Of a stretch of 64,000 bases of DNA, positions 1 through 11,599 are shown piece by piece. A program made the translations under genes and the position numbers. Position 1 is the first letter of the stretch. Every line of letters begins with the position of its first letter. This stretch comes from Diadema setosum. Lineage: Eukaryota > Echinodermata > Echinoidea > Diadematoida > Diadematidae. The notes beneath the pieces were generated by a model. The model was not told the DNA's origin. It saw only the letters and a program-made list of their open reading frames with translations, and searched no databases. Location of the stretch: positions 20,689,050 to 20,753,049 of the forward strand of contig NC_092700.1 of the NCBI RefSeq assembly GCF_964275005.1. The letters run 5' to 3'.

Positions 1-780
1 ATCTTGTCATTGATAATAATTAGTTTTGTCATCATCAAGATGACGTTGTATTTAACTCGGTGTGCCCTCTAAAAGGCGCACAGTAGGAATGAGAGAGTGT
101 TGAGTGTCAAAAAGCACTAAAGTAGATCATCAGGAAAACAAAAACATCAAACGAAAATGTCGCGCGCCGTTTCTCGGATTATTTTTTCAACTTTGTATTC
201 TTTGTAATGGGTTTCTCTTTGTGTCACACACAAAAAAGGGCAGCACCGGCTCTTCATCCTGGATAAAATATTGGTCAGGCGTTTTTCAGCAGCATCGAGC
301 TCTTGGGAGAAAAGATTGGATCTCATGAAAGGCTTACGTCCACAAGACCTGGCTGTCTCATGCCAGACGTTATTTGTCGTTGGTCTCGGTGAAAAGAGCT
401 TGAAGGTGGAGGTTTTTACCAAACCAATGACTCACAAGCCGGGTGAACTTTTGACCTTAACAACTGGCGTCACCTCCGACACCGCTCGCATAGTCGTCTT
501 GTGTGAATGATAAAATGTTCTTTCTCTGAGATTTGGGCAATCTTTCCATGAGCCCCACATACACATGTTTATAGTTCCAGAATATATCGCTTTTAAAATA
601 GCTGAAGCAATGTGAAAAGATGTATTGGAGTGCATACGATTTTAAAGGTAATCCGATCATCTCGCAGTCTCGTATCGAGTAAATCTAGGACCCTCATCTA
701 CGTTGATGAAGATACATTTATGTCTTTAGCCACTTGTGAGACTACTTTATAAACAAAAAAGACTGCCTCGTCAGCAAATA
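1..780. other. No recognised gene
   Basis: Only short overlapping open frames are seen on both strands. A 79-codon frame at 271-510 (+) and a 91-codon frame at 147-422 (-) overlap, and neither has a recognisable domain or clear splice sites. Left as unassigned sequence. Confidence 0.4.
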
Positions 781-1469
781 TGACCCTGCACCTCAAAACA
801 AACAAAAAGTCGCCAGACATGAATTTTTGGTTAAGACCATATTCTGAAAGAGCAGACTTTAAGCTTTAAAATGATGTATAACTCAAATCAAATGGACTCT
901 CCTAACCTATCTAAATATTGGAAAGAAGGCACAAACTCAGGAAAAGTGTGAACTGAGAAAAGAGGCTCTGAAGTACAGTGTCTATTCAAGCGTTTAATCT
1001 GTACCGAACCATGCTGGCTGTGCGATGAATGGGACAAAAAACAGGAGGTAAACCACAAGAGTATAACGACAATGAAGGGATTATTAGATTACACTGAAAT
1101 TAAGCAGGCCTCATTAACACATTCTGTCCATAATCAATGCCAACTTTCAAAGCAGTAACACTATTCTTTCAATTGTTATTAGAGTTGAAAGTGAAGAGTG
1201 TGGACAAGGTTTTTCAGAAATGAAAAAGGGATTTTAAAGACACACCTAATCACACTATTCTACCAAAAATTTTCGAGATAAACTGCTAAAAAATGCACTT
1301 TCCTGCCCGTTTTATGATAACAAATTTTAGCATAATGCAAAAGAAGACCCGCTCTTTCAGAAAATATTAAAAAGTCACGTTCGGCTAGGTTGACCCATTT
1401 CACTTATTGTCAGTCCTCACGCAAAATCAGTGTGTGCGACTTTATGTTCGTTTTGAGGTGCACGGTCAC
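781..1469 (+). mobile_element. MITE family A, copy 1 (TGTGACC ends)
   Basis: A 689-bp non-coding element whose ends are inverted repeats beginning GTGACCCTGCACCTC and ending GAGGTGCACGGTCAC. It is flanked by AAATA on both sides, a likely 4-5 bp target duplication. Three further copies lie in this window at 22452, 23976 and 27638. No transposase is present, so it must be mobilised by another element of unknown superfamily. Confidence 0.8.
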
Positions 1470-1537
1470 AAATAATACACAGTGAATTGTCAATGCCGAT
1501 CGTAGGGAAATAATATTGCATTTGTATGTTTATCAAC

Positions 1538-1722
1538 GGGTCTAGGGCAATTACCCCCTGGGCAATTACCCCGGACCCTTCCCTAGGCCCTAATCCTAAT
1601 CAGGGAAACCCAAACTCCTAACCCTAAACCTATACCCATAACCCTAATCTTTACTCTAACCTCACCACGAACCAGTATTTAGCAGGGGGTAAATGCCCTT
1701 TGGGGGTAATTGCCCGGATACG
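1538..1722 (+). mobile_element. MITE family B copy 1, with (CCCTAA)-like core
   Basis: A 185-bp element with inverted ends around GGGCAATTACCCC and GGGGTAATTGCCC, and the 8-bp direct repeat TTATCAAC immediately outside each end (1530-1537 and 1723-1730). The interior is a degenerate telomere-like CCCTAA array. An 8-bp duplication fits hAT-type transposition. Related copies lie near 29132, 36354 and 56512. Confidence 0.75.
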
Positions 1723-1745
1723 TTATCAACATATTACACAATGGA

Positions 1746-1802
1746 GGCGCCGTGGCGTAGTGGATAACACTGCCACTTCCAATTGGAGGACCGGAGCTAA
1801 GG
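1746..1802 (+). other. tRNA-derived fragment (A-box half)
   Basis: The stretch carries a Pol III A-box-like segment TGGCGTAGTGG and a partial anticodon arm, but the T-arm and B box are missing where LINE sequence begins. It is probably the head of a tRNA-derived SINE or a truncated tRNA pseudogene. Confidence 0.35.
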
Positions 1803-2217
1803 TTTTTCCTTTATCTAAAAAAGGAGGTGAATCATTATCTAAAATTTTTGAAAAATCGGTATTTGTAAGAACAATTAATTTTCTCAATTTTCATAATGTT
1901 TTTACAAAATGTAATGCGTTAGAAACACAGTACCAATCATGCCTTTTGAAGTTTATTGACCATGCCGCGCATACTTTTGATAATCATTCTCATCATATTG
2001 GTATCTTCCTTGACATCTCCAAGGCCTTCGATACGATAAATCATGGAATTCTATTTTATATTGTCTCATTATGTAATACGGGGGAAGGCCTTGGAGTGGT
2101 TCAGGAGTTACCTACAAAATTGAAAGCAGTATTTATCTCTGAACGTGAATGACACAAATCTAGAATTCATTAAATGTGACGTCCCACAGGGTAACTTTTA
2201 GGACCTTTACTTTTTTA
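1795..2217 (+). mobile_element. LINE fragment, 5' half (reverse transcriptase)
   Basis: The translation at about 1990-2060 reads the non-LTR reverse transcriptase motif FLDISKAFDTINH, preceded by a typical helical segment. After one frame change the sequence continues as a palm segment ending CDVPQG then GPLLF. The reading stops at 2217 because a Helitron-like element is inserted, and it resumes at 7843. The clade resembles CR1/L2/Jockey-type LINEs but cannot be fixed by eye. The copy is 5'-truncated and frameshifted. Confidence 0.8.
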
Positions 2218-2264
2218 TGCCTCCGCCACGAAGTGGTGCCGGAGGCATTATGTTTTCGGGTTGT

Positions 2265-2353
2265 CCGTGCGTCCGTCCGTCCGTCCGTCCGTCCGTCCGT
2301 CCTTCCGTCCGTCCGTCCTTCCGTCCGTCCGTCCGTCCTTCCGTCCGTCCGTA
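2265..2353 (+). repeat. (GTCC)n microsatellite
   Basis: A run of GTCC with occasional TTCC units near the 5' end of the Helitron-like element. Confidence 0.9.
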
Positions 2354-2399
2354 ATGAATTTTGTGGACAAGGTAACTATCAAAACCCGTTGAGGTATCC

Positions 2400-3300
2400 T
2401 CATGAAACTTGGCATGTATGTGTATTAGGGGGTGAAGTTGTGCCTATCAACTTTTGGGTGCACATGCTTGAGGTCAAAGGTCAAAAGGTCAAGGTCAAAT
2501 ACATACAATTTCACTATTTCCACCATATCTATTGAATGCATGAAGATATTTTCTTGAAACTTAGTGTATACATGTATTACCCAATTAAGATTGTCTGGTG
2601 AAAATTTGGGTCATGAGGTCAAAGGTCAAAGGTCAAAAGGTCATGGTCAAATACATAAAATTTCTTTATTTCCACCATATCTATTGAATGCCTGAAGATA
2701 TTTTCTTGAAACTTAGTTTATACATGTATAACCCAATTAAGATTCTCTGGTGAAAGTTTGGGTCATGAGGTCAAAGGTCAAAGATCAAAAGGTCAAGTAA
2801 AATATTAAAACTTTTTTTTTCTCCATACCTTGGAAAATTGTTCAAGGTATCTTCATGGAACATAGTATATACATATACTGACTGGAAGTGATTATCTAGA
2901 GAATGTAGGGTTCATGGGGTCAAAGGTCAGGGGTCAAAGGTCAAGTGCAACACTTCAAAATTTTACTATTTCCCTCCTATCATGCAATGCCGGCAGGGTT
3001 ATTTTTTTTTTACACTTGGTGTATGCATACATGTGTAACCTAATAGAAATTCTCTGGAAAGTTTTTTTTTTTCTTCTTTTTTTGCCTCAAAGGTCAAAAG
3101 GTCAAAGATCAAGTGAAAGTGCTGAACTAACTTTTTCCTCCATATCTCGGAAGTGGCTCAAGTTTTCTTGAAACTTAGAACATATTATGCATGTTCTACT
3201 TGAAAGTGATTATCTTATGAATTTTAGGGTCAAGGGCCAGATGAAAATGGTAACAATTTACTATTCAATTCAGAAATTGCACTTTTTCTCCACACCTGTA
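2400..3300 (+). repeat. ~150-bp tandem units with AGGTCA arrays
   Basis: Six degenerate units start with a segment like GAAACTTAGTGTATACATG at about 2404, 2555, 2708, 2857, 3010 and 3170, a spacing of 149-160 bp. Each contains a run of AGGTCA half-sites, often spaced as AGGTCAAAGGTCA (DR1). They form the core of the Helitron-like element. Confidence 0.8.
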
Positions 3301-4640
3301 CCTTGAAAATTACTCAATGCCTAAATCTGCCCCCCCACGGAAAAAAGCAGTAACTGACATTTTTATGAATGTTTACTTTTTTGCAAAAATGAATAGTTTA
3401 CCCAATGCTCTCCAATGTTAATAGGTCAGTTTTGCAAAAAGAAAAATGAAAGTGACCAAAAATACAATTTTTCACTTTTGCAAAAAGCAGTAACTGCATC
3501 CAGTTGATTCAACTTTGCAAGTTTCCCCACGGAAAAAAGCAGTAACTAACAAAGCCCACGGAAGAAAGCAGTAACTAACAATTTAGTCTTTATCATTCAG
3601 ACTCTGTATAGTCCTTCCTGTATATTTTTTTCCCTAATACCATTTATTTTTCTACTAATTTTTTTTTAAAGACACCCAGTCGCGAGGATACATGGACATA
3701 TTTCAGCCGCGGGCGGCAGCACGTAAACTCGCTTCCGAAGTTGCTACGAAGCGAAATGTGTGTGTGCGCAAGACATCCCTAAAAGCAATGTATCGCGCTA
3801 TAGTATCTCGTTTGCTCGCTTGATTGATCTGAGCGCGGGGAGTACGTTTTGTGTAATGTGAATTGAATGTATGGTATACTGTATGTACTGTGTGATGCAA
3901 TGTTTGCATGAGCTATAGTAGCTAGCTGCCTATACTTCGTACGACTGCAGTGTACGCCTTCTCTTCATCGCACCGTCGATCGTCGTCACTCGTTAACTAC
4001 ACTGTAATCGTCAGATCAGATTATATATAGGTAGGGTGGCCATCATGGACGATGACACATCGTCATGGGTAGCGGATATTACCGCCGAGTTGTCCATTCT
4101 GAACACGGACGATTGGGTCGGAGACCCTGTGTCTTGTATGGTAGCCCTACTACATATCGACCACCCTTATTGAAACCGACCGCGTATAATTCGCGGACTG
4201 AACACTTAGTACGCACTTCTCTGCGCGCAAAGCACATAAAAATGGATTGGCTTTGAATGTAGATGAGGATGGTGTGGGAAAACGCGATAATTCATTGTTC
4301 ATTAATGGTTTTAATCAAGGACAACATTTCGAATGAATATTTTCACCGAATCGTAATGACAGCACAATTTAATGTCTATGGAAGTTTCTAAAAGGCTTCT
4401 AAAAAGCTTCGTACAACACGGTGTTCAATACAACTCGGTTTGCGTGCATTGTCAATGCAAAAACAGCGGTCGATCCTAATAACGCGATTTACCGCGGGGA
4501 GCTGAAACGAGGCCACGCAAGTTCGTCGGCGATATTTTTGCACTGAAACTTCGAATCGAAAACGGAACAACGGCATTTGATAGAGCTGGATTTTCTCAGT
4601 CACGTAGGTCAAGTTTTTTTTTTTTTTACGTGAATTTCAG

Positions 4641-4846
4641 CGTTAAATATTCTTATCAAGCAGATAAACATTAGGCGGTCGATTAGTAGTAGGTCCAACC
4701 ATACTTGCCCTGGCGTGTGTAAATTCAGGACGGGGAAGCGACTGTGCCCGTGCAGGGCCAACGGCCGCAGTTGCACTGCACAGTGTAACTGTGGCCGTGG
4801 TAGAAGGGGGCCGTGCACCAACCGACATACCTTCAAGTCGAAGTAG
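4641..4846 (+). CDS. Terminal exon with CXC-like cysteine cluster (transposon-borne)
   Basis: A plus-strand reading preceded by a good acceptor (T-rich tract then TTTCAG at 4635-4640) and closed by TAG at 4844-4846. It encodes about 68 residues. The second half has regularly spaced cysteines: CPC, then C after six residues, then CNC, then a CTN triplet. This resembles the cysteine clusters (CXC/tesmin-like) at the C-termini of some transposon-encoded proteins. It lies inside the 4.27-kb TIR element, so it is probably part of that element's own protein. Upstream exons were not identified; a frame starting at ATG 4045 is a weak candidate. Function is unknown. Confidence 0.45.
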
Positions 4847-5281
4847 GGCCTAAACTAGAATCTCTTATTGTTAGATCTATCATCTTTGAACCTATAGTTC
4901 CCCTGTTTAATTAGAGTTGTACCAGATCTATTGGGTTAGACTACCTGTATGATGGAGCTTGCGATAGATCTATTCATATTTTTAAAATTTATTTGCAAAT
5001 CCTAAATCATATTCTTGGGGAATTTGCATAACATGATTGATATGAAAAACTTCTCATTTAATCGGACTAATGACATTAAACTGACCCAGCAAATGTCATT
5101 TCAATTACGGCATTATCATAATTTGACATAAATGAGAACTTAGAGAAGTTTTTGCGCGGAATTATACATAGAAAAATAGGCCTACTTGTCGATCAAACGC
5201 AAATGCCCTAAGGTTACAGATACTAGATTAGAAAAAGTCATTCCATTTCAATCATTGATTCATGTGTAGACTGCTACTTAC

Positions 5282-5604
5282 ACATCATCTGGATCTGGAT
5301 TCCTTGAAGTTGTTGACTTGGCCAGCTGGGGTTGCTTGATTGGCGTAAGCCGTGGCAACACAATTCCACCGTGCATGTCGTAACACGAATTTGCACATTC
5401 TAAATAAAAATTCCTGCAAAACTGTTCATGCAACTCCAGCAAGTGGAAAGCAAATTTTTCATCGGCACGCTGACGCTGAAGCCTCCCCCTCTGGTCTCTT
5501 ACTTGTCCTCCAGCTAAGAACACGTCTCTCTGCGTTCTCCACTCGTCGATAGCGTCAAACAAGTAGATACGTTGCCTCGAGTTGGACGGCTGTTTGATCT
5601 CCAT
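5282..5604 (-). CDS. Candidate first coding exon, unknown protein (transposon-borne)
   Basis: A minus-strand frame starts at an ATG at 5602-5604 and runs 107 codons to a perfect donor (GTAAGT, complement at 5276-5281), leaving phase 2. The residues are well mixed and soluble: the segment LFDAIDEWRTQRDVFLAGG is followed by an Arg/Gln-rich stretch and a helix LLELHEQFCRNFYLECANSC. No family was recognised. It lies within the 4.27-kb TIR transposon, which suggests an element-encoded protein. The downstream exon was not found. Confidence 0.4.
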
Positions 5605-7842
5605 TGTGAAGGTTCATTACTAAACCAAAGCCAAGGCCAAGCCGAAACAGTACAGCACTTTTTATTGCAAACAGTACACGCATACCACACACATTATTGA
5701 TATTGACATACCGGTACCGACGACTTTCTATCAACTTTGTTATGTTACGATCCGGCCCAACGTACTGTAAGCTGTACGTATAACACATGCAGCTGACGCA
5801 GCAGACAACATTGCACGATGAGATCATAACAACCTGCCATATGGCCATATGCATTGCAACTTGCTATACATGAAGCTTAGAGTTTTAATATTTCTTCATC
5901 AAAGCATATTTATAAATACCAAATATTAAACAACGTAATATATGAATAATTTATGATATTGTTATATAATATTTTCAGACATTTTGAAATATTATTGCTT
6001 AGATTGCTGAAATTGGCACCATAGTGCATATAAACAGAGACTGGAGCCAGATACGTACGTACGTACATCCGACAGCTCTCACTACTTGTGTCGCGGACCG
6101 CGAGAGATTTTCACGCTCATGGCTGTTGTGCGGTTTTGTGCATGCACCCATTCGGCCCCATTCGGTAGGTATTCGGGCGTCCATGTTGAAATTACAGTGG
6201 ACAGCTCGCACGGCGTTCGTGCCCCATCTGGTTTTCGCTGGTGCGCTGCGTAGCGTCGTGTTCGGCATTCGGTACGTGCGGGGGTACAATAACGGGAGGA
6301 GCAGCTTGCCGTGCTTTTCTCCTGAGCTGCTAATCGCCTGCGACGACCGGCTGCCTTTAAAACAATGTAAACAGCAGTTTCTCCCATAATTTAGGAGAGT
6401 AGATGTAAAAAGATTGTTTCACCAGTAACTTGACTCTGCCCGCAGGGAATCATATGACAAGTTGTAGAAAAAGCTTCTGTCTGGAGACTAGCAAACCTGG
6501 CAGACTCAGCGCGCTCAGAGTGCAGAATACGCGTGCAGCAGCTGCATGCGCATAAATTCTGCAGCATGCATACAGTAACTAGCTAAACATTGCATCACAT
6601 CACAGTCATCACTTGCATGCACAGTATTGCAGGTCTGGTACAGTCTGAGTGATCATGCCAGTGCTAACCATGCTGTCACACAGTTTCTGCGGTCCAGGCA
6701 TGCCTGTAAATCTATCATGAATTGCAGAGGAAAAGTCATGGTAGCCATGGCTTTGGCCAGAACCAGAAAATCTAGGTGAGCTGAAAATATATTGAAGGGA
6801 GATGAGCACTAGTATTAATGCACTAACGTTAGTCTAAGGTTAGATGTAGGCCCTAAAGTTTAAAATAGGTCTACCAGATCTAACGTTACAGAGTAGATCT
6901 AGATTCTAATCTATTGTTAACTGTTTGTCTAGTGTTAGACAAAATGTCAGTAGGCCTAATCTAACGTAATAGATCTAGGTCTAGCACTGACATTGGGCAT
7001 AGATCTGTAGTCTAGCTTAAGTGTAACGTCAGAGTTCGACTAGGATCTAAGACGAAGAGACTTGACTTTATTGTCTAGTCCAGGGTCATGTGTCAGGGGC
7101 CAGGCCGGGCACTCCAAAGTTCAATTAGGGTACATAGGTGTCTACCTTATTTTTACACAGAATGCCATTCAATCGACAAGACCTAGTCTAGGTCTAGCGA
7201 TAGGTCCTAGATCTTATAGATCTAGACTAACCAGAAAGTAGAAGAACTTTATAACCTGGTGGTGGTAACATGTGACATGTGCAGTTACTGCTTTTTTCCA
7301 TGGGGAAAACAGCAGACTCCTGGCCGTCTGCAGTTACTGCTTTTTTCCGTGGGGAAACTACCCAGAATCAAGGGTGAGCCACCGCAGTAACTGCATTTTC
7401 CTAAATAACATTTAAAAAATAACGGAAACATAATTTTTTCCTAGGTATTGTTAGACAACTAGGTATGGTGCATAATCATACCACAAAATTATTTCTACAT
7501 GTTTCTGTGTTTTTAAAGAATCTGCAAAAAACACAAAATCGCATTTATCTCAGCTCAGCAGCTATGCAGTTACTGCTTTCTTCCGTGGGGGCAGAAATGT
7601 ATGAATGGGTCAAAGTCGAGTTAAAGTCCTTAAATCCCTAGATACATGCTCTCCTATTCATCCAATTAAACCCAGGTCAAGGAAGGTGAACATTCAACAC
7701 ATTTGTGACAAACTTGTCATTTCAATATTTTGCCAATTTTGTGAAAATGTAATCACACATTGTCCACATGTACTATCTAGACCTATTGGGAAAATCATGC
7801 ATTATGGCGGAGGCATACCAGTCGCCAAAGCGACATTTCTAG

Positions 7843-8582
7843 TTATTATCTTTATTAATGACTTTTGTAGATAATCTAATATAATCTCATTTATACTTTT
7901 GGCTGATTATTGCAATGTTTTTCATTTCTCACCAAAATCCAGATACTCTCGTACGCATTGTTTATTCCGAATTGAAAAAAAAAGTTACTCAGTGGATAAG
8001 AGGTAATAAATTATCAATTAATCTCCAGAAAACTAAGTATATGCTTTTCATCAGCTCCATAGAAGCTTTGCGCTCAAATATCATTTTATGACACTCTGCT
8101 AGAACGTGTATCTCATATAAAACTCCTTGCTATCACAATGGACGAAAAACTTTCATGGAGACTGGGGTACTGCCCATCAAACTTTATGAGATAAATTACT
8201 GTTAGTTCAAAAAAAAAAAGGCACTTCGTATTATTTGCGGGGTCCCAGCACGTTCCCATTCAAAACCGTTGTTTACCATCAAAATTAAGATTTGAATCTT
8301 TTTCAACGTGGTCAGTTTATGTTTAAATACAAATGCAAATGCACTTCCCAGTATTTTCAATTCAATGTTTCCACGGAACCATTTTTTTTTTTCATAATCA
8401 TCCCACCAGGCAATCTAATGAGTTTCATTTGCCCCTCCTGAGAACTTTATTAGCCCAGAGTACATTTATATACACCGGTCCTAGATTTTGGAATTCATTA
8501 AGCTGTGAAATAAAAAAATTCCCCTTCTTTGCATTCTTTTAAGCGCAAGTTGAAATTATTTCTGTTAAATTAAAAAAAAAAA
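7843..8582 (+). mobile_element. LINE fragment, 3' half
   Basis: The LINE reading resumes after the Helitron-like insertion: a FINDF segment, then ILFADD-like and NKLSINLQKTKYMLF motifs, which are the thumb-side blocks of non-LTR reverse transcriptase. A C-terminal part near 8400-8560 contains STFIYTGPRFWNSLS, typical of the end of such LINE proteins. The copy ends in an A-rich tail. Several frame changes mark it as dead. Confidence 0.8.
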
Positions 8583-8610
8583 TTCTGTTAAACTGTTAAA
8601 GTCACTATAC

Positions 8611-8716
8611 GTTGATTAGAATTGTAAGATTTGGTAAGCAAAAAAATGACAAGAATTCCATGTTTTGTAAGCTGAAATACAAAATTTTTCGGCTCGCTCG
8701 CTGCGCTCGCTCGCCA
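8611..8716 (+). repeat. Dispersed ~105-bp repeat, copy 1
   Basis: Ends in the CG-rich self-complementary stretch CGGCTCGCTCGCTGCGCTCG. A near-identical second copy starts at about 8871. Confidence 0.8.
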
Positions 8717-8870
8717 GAATTTATAAAAAAAAAAGTGAAGAACAATACGTGATGATGACGAGGACATATACAAATTTCAGCTCACTCGCGCGCACTATTT
8801 TATTTAGAGTATTTTTTAAAGTCCTCAGTTTTTTGGTATAAATCGTTATCTATAAGGCCGTCACAATGAT

Positions 8871-8977
8871 GTTGATTAGAATTGTAAGATTTGGTAAGCA
8901 AAAAATGACAAGAATTCTATGTTTTATAAGCTGAAATACAAAAATTTTCGGCTCGCTCGCTGCGCTCGCTCGCCAAA
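8871..8977 (+). repeat. Dispersed ~105-bp repeat, copy 2
   Basis: Second copy of the repeat at 8611, in the same orientation. Confidence 0.8.
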
Positions 8978-11534
8978 ATCTATCAAAATTCATTACATTT
9001 AAATCACCCTCAAAAGATCCCTTTTAAGTGCTTGAAAAAGCATCATGTGGACTTTGTTTAAAGTCCCTACCGGGATGGGGTTGGGGTTGAACACTTTTTC
9101 AGAAATTAGGGGCGCAATTTTCGTGCTTGCCCCGGGCGCCGTTTTCCCTAGATACGCCACTGATCTCTCTCTCTCTCTATCTCTATCCCTTATTCTATCC
9201 AGAGTAGCTAAGCATAGGGTCTCCATACTGTCAAGCCTCGGCTTATTTCGGAGACTCTTCTGTTTAAGTTCCCTGAGCTGTTTGTATTTTGTTTTGTTTT
9301 GGACTAAAAACTTATGTCGATATACTGTTTGTCATAAATGACCTGTACACATTCATATCTGATGTAACGGAATTAAGCAGAGATAAATCAAATAAATCCG
9401 ATAAATAAATCAAATAAATCTACGAAGAATTTACATTAACAGAATTGAAGAAAATGGATAGGCAAGTGGTCTTGATAAGAGGTGTATACTTTACCATCTT
9501 AGAGTTGTTGAGGAAAGTCCGGGAAGTCATTGGCATTTGCATTCAATTCCTGCACATATTTTCCATATTTCATGTCACATTGTTGTGATGCAAGCATAAA
9601 GACAAGCAAGCAAGATAAAGATATAATAATAATAGAGTGGACCGTGAGTAAAAAGTGTGTTGGTCTACGGTATCTCAATTTAAAGTGAAATACCAAAGAA
9701 CCGCAAAGCAAAGCTTGTAACCGCAGGTTCCAGTAACAAATACCAATGTTAATATATCTCACATTGGCACAGGACGAAAAAGAAAAAAAAAAAACATACT
9801 GATGATTAGAGAGCTATCATTTTAAGATAGAAAGGGCAGATGAAGTAAGAGGAAAGTAGAAAAAAGGAAAAAAAAAAACCAAAGGAAAGAACGAGAACTA
9901 AGTAAAAAACAAACAAACAAACAAACCCACAAACAATCTACCACTAGTAAACGAGCTTATGTACATCATTTTTGTAACTAATATAAAGTATGATAACTGG
10001 TGTAATGATAATATTGAACACAAACGCTGAAACAAGAGCTAAAGAAAGTGTACACTTCAGATTGATCCGCCATGGATCAAGAGAGGATAATGTAATATGA
10101 CCAAATGAAAGGATTCTAGTCAGGCATAATCATTAAGTAGCATTAATTTTATTTTTTTTTTAATAAACAGAGGAGTATATCTATTGATTAAATCTCTATG
10201 AAAATCATTATAGAATTCGGGTCATTTGATTTTTTTTTTTTCTGAGATAAGACTGTAGTTTGTACGTGGAAGGGAAATTAATATTTCTGTCTTGTGGAGT
10301 AAGAATGAAGTGCTTGCTTTTTTTTTTTTCTGAAACAAGTGCATAAATACGTCAGGCTTGTCAAGCAAGACGTTGGCAGATAATTGATACATACATGTTC
10401 CCAAGTTGTATAAACACAAATAAGCAATCTTATGGACTCTATTTGCAAAGACGAAATAATCAGCGTGCGTAAAAATTAGTTAGTTTGACTAAACGGACAG
10501 TCCTCTTTATTTTTGATGTTTTTTTTTTTATCTTCTCGATATGGGATTTTGCACAATTCCCTCAGGCAAGTATTCTGTGATTGGGGAACGGTCAAAAATG
10601 TGGAAGACATTTTTTTTTTCAAAATATATTTTGGGAAAAAATACAGTTTAATTAAAATTCAGTTGTTCCCTGAAAAAAAAAGTGTACACCAATAACATCT
10701 CAGAAAAAGGCCAGAAAATAATTACAGTCTACAAAAGTGGTGATAAAATACAACCAATCATTTCTAAATCAGCAGTCACTCTGCCCGTGTGAGTAAGCAA
10801 GAATTGAGATAAAGGAATCCACGAACAATTATATAGATGAATAAAATGTACATTCATTACTTGCTGGTAATTAATCTGGTTTCGACCATTACACTCTACA
10901 CACTATTGGCGTATTTTTAGATCCTTGGAAAGCTTTTTTTTTTTTTTTGTAATAGTATATCTCATGACTTATTGTAAAACAAATTGAGGTTATACGGTGT
11001 AATATGGTATATAATATCAATTGTTTGAATCTCATGTCACAGGCAAAACGAAATGTATCAATATGCATGCATTTTGAGTGACCCGTTGGTCGTGAAAGCA
11101 GGAATCGCTCACGGTTTGATCCTTCTGGGTATTTTTTAATCTGTATATATCAATGATATTTGTTAAGTAAATCATATCATGGCATCGACTAACCTTTCAG
11201 ATATCCAGGAAGAATTACAAACCGCACGACAATCTCGATTTGATACGACAATGGATTGGATTTCGTACGTTACTTGTTCAATTGCTATTGTTATTCCAAA
11301 CAATACGCTATTCAATTATACATTCAGTTGTATATTTTCCCACTTTCTTTAGCTATTTTTGATCAACTTTTGCATTGTACTGTTATGCATATGTAAAGAT
11401 GTAGAGAGTTTCATTTTTGGAAATAAAAACAAGCGAATATTCAACATAAAATAAATATCCTATGTATATCAGTATCTCATCTGCGATGTTTTGTTTTATA
11501 ACGCTCAAATTATAATGATATTTGAAAGTAGAAC

Positions 11535-11536
<2 letters not shown>
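8978..11536. other. Intergenic, no gene seen
   Basis: AT-rich sequence with a short (TC)n at about 9163-9180 and scattered A and T homopolymers. No reading frame with a recognisable domain or splice signals was found on either strand. Confidence 0.5.

Positions 11537-11537
<1 letters not shown>

Positions 11538-11577
<40 letters not shown>
11538..11577. repeat. (TA)n microsatellite
   Basis: Uninterrupted AT dinucleotides. Confidence 0.95.
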
Positions 11578-11579
<2 letters not shown>

Positions 11580-11599
11580 ATAATGAAAATAATAATATA

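Larger units (their letters stand above)
3327..7594. mobile_element. 4.27-kb TIR DNA transposon inside the Helitron-like element
   Basis: The ends are CTGCCCCC and GGGGGCAG, flanked on both sides by AAAT (3323-3326 and 7595-7598), a 4-bp target duplication. Each end holds about four subterminal copies of a motif like GCAGTTACTGCTTTTTTCCG, in opposite orientation at the two ends (left near 3335, 3485, 3530, 3558; right near 7282, 7332, 7385, 7566). Two candidate coding exons lie inside (4641-4846 plus, 5282-5604 minus). No DDE catalytic core was recognised, so the superfamily is open. Confidence 0.7.
2218..7842 (+). mobile_element. Helitron-like non-autonomous element (HINE-type), interrupted
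   Basis: The element sits exactly between A and T of the LINE target without a target duplication. Its 5' end is a hairpin-forming stretch (ATGCCTCCGCCAC / GTGGTGCCGGAGGCAT) followed by a (GTCC)n tract. Its 3' end is a small hairpin (GTCGC, loop, GCGAC) a few bases before a terminal CTAG. These are marks of Helitron-like elements; known non-autonomous relatives (DINE-1/mini-me, bivalve elements) also carry GTCY microsatellites and tandem cores. The first base is T followed by G, not the canonical TC. The body is split by another transposon at 3327-7594. Confidence 0.6.

Noticed and set aside
271-510. 79-codon plus frame with a natural-looking composition
   Set aside because: An overlapping minus frame is equally plausible, no domain is recognised, and there are no splice or promoter signals.
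1560-1680. Possible telomere
   Set aside because: The CCCTAA units are degenerate, under 200 bp, and bounded by inverted repeats and a target duplication, so they belong to a MITE.
4020-4046. TATATATA followed closely by ATG in the TIR element
   Set aside because: The spacing is too short for a TATA box and translated start, and the following 42-codon frame has no support.
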